Positions 56,129-64,000 of a stretch of DNA of 64,000 nt are shown here, piece by piece. The position numbers were made by a program, and so were the translations under genes. Each line of letters opens with the position of its first letter. Position 1 is the stretch's first letter. Under the pieces are notes generated by a model. The model saw only the letters and a list, made by a program, of their open reading frames with translations. It searched no databases and was not told the origin of the DNA. Source of the DNA: Macquaria australasica (lineage: Eukaryota > Chordata > Actinopteri > Centrarchiformes > Percichthyidae); assembly GCA_005408345.1 (NCBI GenBank), contig SEMN01000087.1, positions 1,302,001 through 1,366,000 of the forward strand. Direction: 5' to 3'.

Positions 56129-59100
56129 TTAATAGTACAAACTCAGGTAGGTCACTCTGCTCCTGTGCTTCAGGAACTCCTTTTCACTGTTAAGCTGAAG
56201 GGAAAAAAACAACAGAGCATTAGATGTTCTATCTAATCTATATAACAAGACACATTATGAATTTATCCCACCAAATAGAATTCCTTTATGGGTTGAGAAA
56301 ATGCTCTTACTTTGTAAGCTAAATAAACTATTTAAAAAAAACCTTAGATTAGCTGGAAAATGCATCTTCACAAAGCTTAAAACAGGGCTGTTTTTCTGAG
56401 CTCATGAAAAGTTAACTGTTTAGGAAATATGTGGTTCCTGTGAGAATCAGACATTTTTTTAGCAGCAGCTGTGTGTAATTTTGTACAGGATTCAGGATGG
56501 GTCGGGAGCACCATACAACTCTCGGAACATGTTTTTTATCTGCACATCAAACTCTATAAATGAATAGTTTTCTTGCAGAGAGTTAGCCGAGAGAAGAGTT
56601 GAGGTTACATCTAGAGCTCTAGAGACCACTCATATCTGGGGACACTGCTGACCAGGCTCTGTCAAAAGGTAAAAAATAGTCAACCTGAAAGCGGACGTTG
56701 TGACCGAAAACAGCCCTGCATTAAAACAACGAAGGGGCTGTCTTGGTTGGTTGTTTCAGGTACCGGTGAGACATGACATCTGATCCAGGATGCCCAGTTT
56801 GATCCACACACATCGGTGAGTTTGAAGGTTTATCACACGCCAAAACACTGCAGAGATTTATAATTCTCTGAGACAGGATTCTAAAACTCTGGAAAGTTGT
56901 CACAGTGACAATCATTTTGGTCATGGTCAGCACCATGACGATTGCTTGGAAGTCACTGCGCCTGGCCAAGAAATAGTCCTGCAAGTAACCCTCATAAAAC
57001 CACACCGTGACATTTTTACACTTCTGTTTTTGTATGGATTAAACGTAGATATCATCAGTCTTCACTAGTGAAACTTGCCCAGTGTCTGATATCGTCGGTG
57101 TATTCCTACTGGATTTCCTGTGATTTTAAAAGTATTACTTCCTGGGAATATAGTGTATTATATTGGTTACCTTTAAAATGACAGAGCCAGGCTAGCTGTT
57201 TCACCCGTTTCCAGTCTTTATGCTAAGCTACGCTAGCTTCATATTTAATGAATGGATATGACACCGGTGTCAATCTCCTTTTTAAATCTTGGCAAGAAAG
57301 CAAATAAGCATATTTCCTAAAATGCTGAATATTCCTCTAAGAAAGCCAGGTTGAATCAGCAGAAAAACATTTTTGATACCAACATCAAGCTGCCTTCTCA
57401 TCAAGTCATTGAACCAGCCTGAACTAAGTAATTTTATCTGCGTTTTTTCAGCATACACCTAGGAGTGAAGTCTAGAAAATATACTGACTTTATAAAGCTT
57501 GTATGCCTGGGTTTTAGCTTGAAACTGGATATGGGTTCACATGCATGAACTGGCTGCCGCTTTCAGTTTGTGTTTCATTTTGAAGTCAAAACCTTAAGGG
57601 CCAGATTCACAGAATGGGGCTTGCTTCACCCACCTTCACCCTGAGTGACTTCTTCTCCAGCTGAGGCAGTCTGGACCAGTCTGGTCTCCCAAAGCACATC
57701 GGCCAGCTCACTTTCCTGTTTGTCACTGCATCGTGAGCGTACGTCCCAGGGCTGTATCACAAAATAAACATCTGTCAGCTCAGTTTGGCACTGTTACATT
57801 ATGAGCTGTTTGTGTGTCTGTGTGTGTGTCTCTCACCCTGGGCTGTCCTCAGCTGTACGCAACACACTTTCGAACCTCTGTGTGGTTGAGTTGAAAGGTG
57901 TTTTCTTGGGAGGGGGGACTCTGGACTGGCTTTGATCCTGCTGGTACTGCTGTGGGGAAGGGGTCGCTGTCTTGTGACAGATATACAAAATTTAATTTAC
58001 TTAAACGTGACATGTTAAAAGGGGTATTCACGCAATTTAGTACTGCACTTCCATAAAGTTAGGGGACAGATTAAACAGAATAATGGTCAAATCAAAGCAG
58101 TAGTGGCCGAGATGTCCTGATTTTTAGTCCCTAATATGAGTCAAGCTCCAAAAATGCCGGCTCCTACAATCCCCATGATGCAACAAAACAGCATCTTTCA
58201 ACAGACCCTCCCGGCCTGGCAGTGGTGCAATGTAACTAAATACACTCAATTTACTCAAGTACTGTACTTAAGTAAAGTACAAGTACCTCAAATTTGTACT
58301 TGAGGATTTCCATTTTATGCATCTTTATACTTCTACTCGGCTACATCTCAGAGGCAAATATTGTACTTTTTACTCTCACTACATTTGTCTGACAGCTTTA
58401 GTTACTAGTTACTTTTCAGATTACAATTTTTCATACCATTCCTGTCCAGTGAAAACCATGCATCTCCAAATTTGGTGATTTTGAATTTTTCTGATAAAAT
58501 GAAGGATGAAGTGTTCCTTTAAGGGTTGAGAAAATTCTTAAGCTAAATAAACAATTAAAAAAAACGTGATGATCTTATAGAATATGTTGCATTGCTTGTA
58601 GATTAAACTTACCCACCAGTATATAAAGGAGTTCAAATTAGCTGCTACATCAGTAAAATGCAACATGCACTTTAATGCAGCAGTAATAATAATCCAAAAT
58701 CATCATATATAATAGTAAAACACTGACAGAAACCAGTTCTTTTACTTTTGATACTTTAAGTACATTTTGCTGATCATACTTTGATACTTTTACTTAAGTA
58801 AGGTTTTGAATGCAGGACTTTTCCTTGCGGTGGAGTATTTTCACAGTGTGGTATTAGCACTGTTACTTAAAGGATTTGAATTCTTCTTCCACCAATGCTG
58901 CCTGGAAAATGCCCACTTCTTCCAACCCTTACACCTCCAGTTTGTTAAAAAGCTTTAAGTTTTAAAGTCTTGAAGCCCAGCTGGGATAACCAAGCTCTGG
59001 AAAACACCTTTCAGAGCCATACACATGCTGAGTAGCACTCCTAAACAGGTGGAGGGCCCCTTTAAGCCAGACAACAGCTGCTTGCATGGAATTTAAATAT

Positions 59101-59574
59101 AACCAAAATAGAGCAGGTAACTCATGTGTGGTATATGTGTTTCATGTACCTTGCTACAGGGCGGAAAGCGAGCTGCAGTCCTCGCAGAGAGGCCACATCC
59201 TCTCTTACTCCCCGGTGTCCTCTGCAAGTCATAAAGTATGGTGCCAAACTGTGAAGGAAATGGAAAGATTTAGGCCTTTTTGTCACATAATGGTTGGACT
59301 TAAAAATCACAAAAGCAACCGACCAGCAAACTGTGGTTTGATTTCTGCATCAAAGATGACATGAGGGCAAATTGTCCTGCAAACCTCCACATTGCTCATT
59401 AGAGCAGATATTACAGAGACGAACCTCGTGGTTGTCATAGCAGCCAGGGCCAACATGCGGTCCTTCCTGTCGTGACATTTGGTTTCCCAGCCGGTCTGGC
59501 GCATGATGGAGGGGAAAGAGTCTCCTCTCCTGGGAGCTGCCGAACACCACCCTCTGAGCAGGAGCCGCTGGCAT
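56129..59574 (-). CDS. pifo: pitchfork / ciliary microtubule associated protein 3
   Basis: Small cilium protein; the mouse protein accumulates at the basal body and ciliary necklace and is linked to Aurora A activation and cilium disassembly. Exons in gene order: 59574-59425, 59248-59150, 57970-57837, 57751-57634, 56194-56129; 567 nt, 188 aa (human 191), all phases closing. Visible motifs: FGSSQERRLFPLHHAPDRLG, GPHVGPGCYDNHE, then LYDLQRTPGSKRG and GLSARTAARFPP, then SPGPGTYAHDA and VSWPMCFGRPDWSRLPQLEK, ending EFLKHRSRVTYLSLYY. These align in order with human PIFO (RKLFPHFHPPNLIGN, WPMKFGSPDWAQVPCLQK, RKHRNRVAYLSLYYN). The acceptor of exon 3 is the least certain: 57970 recovers the TPSP motif, 57949 gives 181 aa. 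An acceptor at 59615 implies an upstream UTR exon beside an RFX X-box. Confidence 0.88.
56195..57633 (-). other. last pifo intron with MITE fragments
   Basis: This intron carries pieces of the TTAA-type MITE: AGTCACTGCGCCTGGCCAAG near 56952, CCAGTCTTTATGCTAAGCTA near 57211, and a right-end-like TATTTCCTAAAATGCTGAAT near 57310. No further exon is seen. A minus-strand open frame at 56721-57005 falls inside the repeat and is not coding. Confidence 0.5.
58222..58900 (-). mobile_element. AAGTAAAAGTAC-type MITE copy, reversed
   Basis: In reverse relative to the copy at 29271: TTTACTCAAGTACTGTACTT, CTCAGAGGCAAATATTGTAC and, near the far end, GAATGCAGGACTTTTCCTTG with GGTGGAGTATTTTCACAG. Roughly 58440-58570 is an unrelated insertion resembling sequence near 56280-56340. 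It lies in a pifo intron. Confidence 0.55.
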
Positions 59575-59692
59575 TTCGGAAACAACTTGAGGGCAAGTGA
59601 GTGACGGAAACTGTGGGGAAAAAGACAAGTTACGCTACCAAACGGTTAGCTTCGTCTCGACCTGACATGACGTCGTCGTGTTTTGACTTGCT

Positions 59693-59706
59693 GTAACCAT
59701 GGCAAC
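59693..59706 (+). promoter_or_regulatory. RFX X-box upstream of pifo
   Basis: GTAACCATGGCAAC fits the X-box consensus (GTNRCC, short spacer, RGYAAC) with both half-sites intact. RFX factors drive ciliary genes through X-boxes. It lies 119 bp upstream of the pifo start codon and 79 bp before the exon acceptor. That matches the expected position for a ciliary promoter. The motif match is direct; function is inference. Confidence 0.65.
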
Positions 59707-59815
59707 CGAGGAGGCTCATAAATTATGCAAATTGCTGATTACACGTCACACATCACTTGCGTCTCTGCATTCAAAACGTTAAACAACACAATTACAATCA
59801 CAATTTATAGATATC

Positions 59816-59821
59816 TTTATT
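59816..59821 (-). promoter_or_regulatory. atp6ap1: candidate poly(A) signal of atp6ap1
   Basis: TTTATT on the plus strand reads AATAAA on the minus strand. It is 775 bp after the atp6ap1 stop and about 110 bp before the pifo X-box, so the two genes would be closely spaced in tandem. Confidence 0.4.
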
Positions 59822-60386
59822 TTCAATTAAAGACACGTCGTGGCAATTGCACATCAGTAAGTTTTGACAAAAGCAGAACTGAGGCACTGTCATTAAATTG
59901 GCTGATGAACCTGAAGCAAGGGGTAAACATCTTTTTTATATATATATATATATAAATAAATTACTTGTCAATAAAACATCGGATTTAAGTGGTGGCACTT
60001 GTGTGGGATTCGTCTGCAAGGAGTGAGAGCAGAACTAAATCCAAGATTAAGTATTAGCATACTTTTGTAAGGCAATTCCAAAACAGCAGCATTTCAGAAC
60101 ACAGTCACAAACAGCAATCTACTCTTTATACACAGGCACTTCTTTCATAACCAGTAGTCTTTAAATTACAGTTGAATTGGAAAAAAAGGGGGAAAAAAGT
60201 AAGAACTGAGGTCTGAAACGGTCCTACAGCATCCAGCAACACATTATTTTAGGAAAAAATATCCTCTGTGTATGGCCAACACTGGCACGAAAACATCTTT
60301 TAGCACATGCACTCAAAATCAACTCGTGTAAAGGTGCATCCATTTTGGCTCTTGCAAATGTGGAGAGATGAAATGGAGTGCAAGGT

Positions 60387-60418
60387 GGATACCGTTACCT
60401 TGCAAGGTAACGGTATCC
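60387..60418. repeat. perfect 32-bp palindrome
   Basis: The left arm GGATACCGTTACCTTG is followed immediately by its exact reverse complement CAAGGTAACGGTATCC with no spacer. It is about 180 bp downstream of the atp6ap1 stop codon, inside its probable 3' UTR. In RNA it could form a hairpin or an intermolecular duplex. Confidence 0.95.
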
Positions 60419-60595
60419 CAAAGACAGCTGTGGAAGGATCCAGGGAAGAAAACTACAAGAGAGAACATCAGAGGGAAGGAAAGAAAAACACCCAAACGTA
60501 CAAATGCTTCATGACAGGGAGGGACCCTCCTGGGACCACAATCTACTAGGAGGCACTGAAGGACTGAGGAGTGTGTGTGTGTGATTGCGAGTGCT

Positions 60596-63500
60596 TCACT
60601 CCGACTGAGGCACTGAAATCGATGGACCTTTGGGGTCGTCGAATCGATCCATGGTGTTTAGCTGCATGATCATGTGCAGGCCGTACACGAAAATGAACAG
60701 CATGAGCAGTGAGGTCAGCAGCCCCATCCAAATCCCTGCGGTGAAGAAGCCTGCACAGTCACTGGCGTAGGAGAAATTTGTTCCATTGCCCAAACCGAAG
60801 CCCTGAATCTGTATCGTGAAATGATAAAACACTTAATTAACTAAAAGACTAAACAGAAACCTGATTATTAAAAAACACTCTCCATAAAAAAAGTACTTGA
60901 GGCAGTGCTGCAGGAATACTGAGTGGCAGGACCATAGTTGTACCTGGAAGTCGATAAAATTGAGCCTCCACTGCGTGGTGTTTTGGTTGGTGTTGTTTGG
61001 CACTAGCAGAGTATCTTGGAAGCTGCTGACGGACTGGCAGTGGAAGGAGTACTCTGCGGGGGCGTAGATGTTGCGGCTCCCGATGAAAGATGCAGTTAGA
61101 CCGCTGGACTGCAGTTGCACAGAGTCCAGGGTGAACCAGTCCCGCGCAGACACAGGAAAGAACCGTCGACTCATGGCAAAACTGGAGATCAACAGAAGAG
61201 TGTTGGTGAGTATCTTAAAGACAGCATGTCAGTGGCTTTATTATACTTTGGCAACTTCTAGTAGTAGTAACTGAAGACTAAGACAGACAGCAATACATGT
61301 CACACTTGTGCTGAACTAATTTTAATATTTAAAACAGAAAAAAAAGTAGTGTAAAGGTGAATTATGTTGAAGAATGAGCTCTACAATGATACAGCTGCTG
61401 AGACAGTGATTTAGCCTTTTCAAAAGATTAAAGGCCCTGAAAACATGATGAAACAGATAAGCTCAGTGTTTGAGTGTTAAACTCTTAATAAATAATACCT
61501 CACGATGAGGCTTATTATTTATACACAAATATTTAACATAATAGAGAAATACTAAAGATCTGAAGCCATGTTTTCAGGTGCTTTAAACAAATGATTAAAG
61601 GAATAGTTCGACATTTTGGCAAATACGCTTATTTCCCGTCTTTCCGTGAGTTAGATGAGAAGATTGATACCACTCTCATATCTGTTCCTTAAATATGAAG
61701 CTTGTGTCCTGGACTACTACTTGGCCAGGTGCAGTGACTTCCTGGAGTCTACGTTGGCTGCCTGCAGAAGTCACATCGCCCGGCCAAGAAACAAAGTTTT
61801 TACACTTCTGTTGTTGTATACAGATTAAACAAACGAGATATAATGCGTTAATTGGTGAGCTTTAGAGGAGATTGTTACCTTCAGACAGAGATAGGATAAC
61901 TGTTTCCGGTCTTTGTGCTAGGCTAAGCTAACCGGCTGCTGGCTGTAGCAACATATTTAACAGACAGATTTAAGAGAGGTAGGATCTTTTTATCCAACTC
62001 TTGATAATAAAAAGAATATGCAAATTTCCCAAAATGTCTTAACTATTCCTTTAAATAGGAATTTTTTTGCCTTACCTTAGTGTAAAGCCTGATGAATAAC
62101 TGAGGACGAGCCTAAAGTGAGAAAAGAAGAATACATTTAAAATGATAAAAATTTCCTTTAAATAACACAAATATGACGTAAGAAACGCTAACATGCTGGC
62201 CATCTCACAGTGAGTTGCTGCCGTTACACAGGGACCCTGTCAAGGAAGGTGTTTGTGCAGCAAGGTCGATCCACTCTGAAGTGCTTGAGAGGCTGACACT
62301 GAGATTCTGAGCCCAAAGCATTATGCAAGGGCCACCGGACACATTGAACATGATGGGCGCTTTGACATCGGGTACAACAGCTTGGAGCAAGGACCGCCCC
62401 GCAGGCTGGTTAGACAGAGATGTCTCTGAAATCACCTGCAGAGACAAGTAATAATTAAAATTATAACGCTTTATGTCTTCATATGACGTGTGTTTGACTT
62501 TTTACTGTATATAATGTGGGGTAAGGATAGACATCATTAAAAAAAGTATAATTCTGGTATATGATGTGGCAACTTGTATGTGTGCTAGTTAGAGTATCTT
62601 ACTCGTGATGGCTGGAGTCCTGTGTATATTGCAGTGTATGGGACATTTTGGGCTTTCATAATACTCAGAACTTTCCCAATAATCTCATCTGTTGAAAGCA
62701 AAATACACGAGTTACACACTGCACATGCTAAAAATTGTTACATGATTACAACTATACAGTGACCAAATGAAATTCCTTAATAGTTAAAACTCACCATTGT
62801 CACGTAGGACTTCCTTGCAAGACTTGTGCAAGCTATAAAACAGTCAAAATGTTAATTTTCACCCAGTTAAAATTGAATTATACTTCCATTGACTCATATG
62901 CTGCAGAACACAAGTCTTACTCAGTGCAATATGGAAGATTGATGAGCAGTAGATTGCTGACAGAAGTGTTAATGCTGAGATGTGACAGAGTGTCTGCGTC
63001 TCCAAGCAGAGGCGAGACACCAAGCTTCTCCTGCAGCAGAGCCAGGATAGCAGAGGAGCCCGACCACTCTGAAGCAGGAAGCGTCACTGACGATGAAGAG
63101 GACTGCAGTGCAGCCTGAAGAGGAGCGGGTGAAAAGAATTAGCAGTGTTATTAGCCTGACAAAATCATCTTCATTTAGGACTAATGTACAAGTTATAAAA
63201 ACCTACCTCAAGGTTTTGAAAGGCACTATCCTGCTTGTTTCCAAACACTCCACCAAAGACTGTGAAGTCATCTTTGCTTAACTGAAGACAAATAAGGAGA
63301 ATAAAATATCACAACTTCATGAGCAGAGAAATGGAAAAAATATTTGTATCTTAATACAACGAAAACTGCAGTACAACTACAACATCAATACATCCCATTA
63401 ATCAGTCACAGCAATGACCATCCACCACAGAGAACAGATCCTAAGGATGTGTTAGAGGGGAACTGTCAAAGGGGAAGTAATGCCAAAGCTCATTGTCACA

Positions 63501-63766
63501 CCAGAATGAGAAGACTGTGTCACATGGGACTGCAGTGCAACTACATGACTCTTTACTACCCTGTTTTACACAACTTACATATCCAAGGACTAGCTTTCTT
63601 TCTGATAGCTGAACAGTGAAATCGATATAAATCTCAGGGACTGACCTTGTCCTGCAGAAACAGCAGCACAGTGTGGGGGCCAGAGCCAAAGGCAGAGGTG
63701 AGGTAGGCAGTCAACTGGTCATTGGACGTGATGTGACCAGCTGCAGGTGAGGCCAGTGGTGGTAAG
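60596..63766 (-). CDS. atp6ap1: V-ATPase accessory subunit S1 (Ac45), lacking first exon(s)
   Basis: Type I membrane glycoprotein that assembles with the V-ATPase V0 sector and guides pump traffic and acidification. Exons in gene order: 63766-63646, 63281-63207, 63114-62921, 62832-62795, 62688-62603, 62435-62209, 62111-62076, 61181-60944, 60808-60596; all phases close. Motifs: GHITSNDQLTAYL, VLLFLQDKLSKDDFTVFGG, VFGNKQDSAFQNLE, LLLINLPY, DNDEIIGKVLS, a lumenal beta-rich domain with several N-glycosylation sequons, a final TM segment (GIWMGLLTSLLMLFIFVYGL) and cytosolic tail MDRFDDPKGPSISVPQSE. All match vertebrate ATP6AP1 in order. The signal-peptide exon lies beyond 64000. Teleosts can carry two copies (a and b), and which this is cannot be told. 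A 36-nt microexon (62111-62076) is included. Confidence 0.93.
61595..62054 (+). mobile_element. TTAA-flanked piggyBac-like MITE, 452 bp
   Basis: The element at 61599-62050 starts AGGAATAGTTCGACATTTTG and ends AACTATTCCT. TTAA flanks both sides (61595-61598, 62051-62054). The outer 10 bp pair perfectly and the next 20 with small gaps (ACATTTTGG on both arms). It lies in an atp6ap1 intron next to the 36-nt microexon. It is the best-preserved family copy in the window. Confidence 0.75.
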
Positions 63767-64000
63767 CTAACACATGCAGGAAAGACGAAGCAAACAAATT
63801 GTGACATTTAATACAATTGTTCTCAGTTGCTTTAAACACATTTTTTAAACAGTGTTGCAGTTGTCAGAACATCACATCAGTTTATACTGTGCAGCAAAGC
63901 ACTGGCAAGGCTGGCACTCAATCAAGACAGACATTAAGGGAATTGTGTCAATGTAACATAACACTGAAACTGTGTTTTTGTATTTCATTTCTCATCCACA

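Noticed and set aside
59307..59628. 92-codon minus-strand frames taken as a single-exon gene
   Set aside because: One contains the true pifo exon (59574-59425), but conservation stops at the splice donor; the other is out of frame.
60596..63766. ATP6AP1-like (ATP6AP1L) rather than ATP6AP1
   Set aside because: The full N-terminal lumenal region (GHITS, QDKLS, VFGNKQDSAF) is present; ATP6AP1L, as I recall, is a shorter relative of the C-terminal part.

Overview
This is a vertebrate nuclear window, most likely from a ray-finned (percomorph-type) fish. Genes are split into many short exons with GT-AG introns, and every recognisable protein is the teleost version of a vertebrate family. Introns are packed with short non-autonomous transposons and AT/GT microsatellites typical of fish. 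There are no operons, phage, plasmid or CRISPR structures. I assembled the gene models by hand from exon homology, splice sites and reading-phase continuity, so exon edges are inference, although all phases close.

Layout, left to right: (1) 889-4261 (+), the 3' half of a Src tyrosine kinase gene (half of SH2, kinase domain, regulatory tail); its 5' exons lie before the window. (2) about 8300-27809 (+), a complete mical1 gene (flavin monooxygenase, CH, LIM, C-terminal bMERB coiled coil). (3) about 34500-44870 (+), camk1g, a CaM-kinase I gamma ending in a CaaX prenylation box. (4) about 48500-49430 (+), g0s2, a lipase inhibitor and camk1g's neighbour in mammals too. (5) 49885-55655 (+), taf8, a TFIID subunit. 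(6) 59574-56129 (-), a five-exon pitchfork (pifo/CIMAP3) ciliary gene whose exons are mostly too short to stand out as ORFs, with an RFX X-box just upstream. (7) 63766-60596 (-), most of atp6ap1 (V-ATPase accessory subunit Ac45); its first exon lies past the window end.

The genes share no single pathway. Src, MICAL1 and CaMK1G all act on signalling and the actin cytoskeleton, but that is probably coincidence. The spaces between exons hold at least five dispersed repeat families. Several copies have clear target-site duplications: a tRNA-like SINE with 15-bp repeats, hAT-like MITEs with 8-bp repeats, and TTAA-flanked piggyBac-like MITEs.

I found no convincing new multi-gene system. The points most worth checking are: an altered mical1 exon whose frame stays open only through a second donor 4 nt downstream; an 83-nt camk1g intron whose retention would remove the CaaX box; the hidden pifo gene and its X-box; a perfect 32-bp palindrome in the atp6ap1 3' region; and a GC-AG intron in src.
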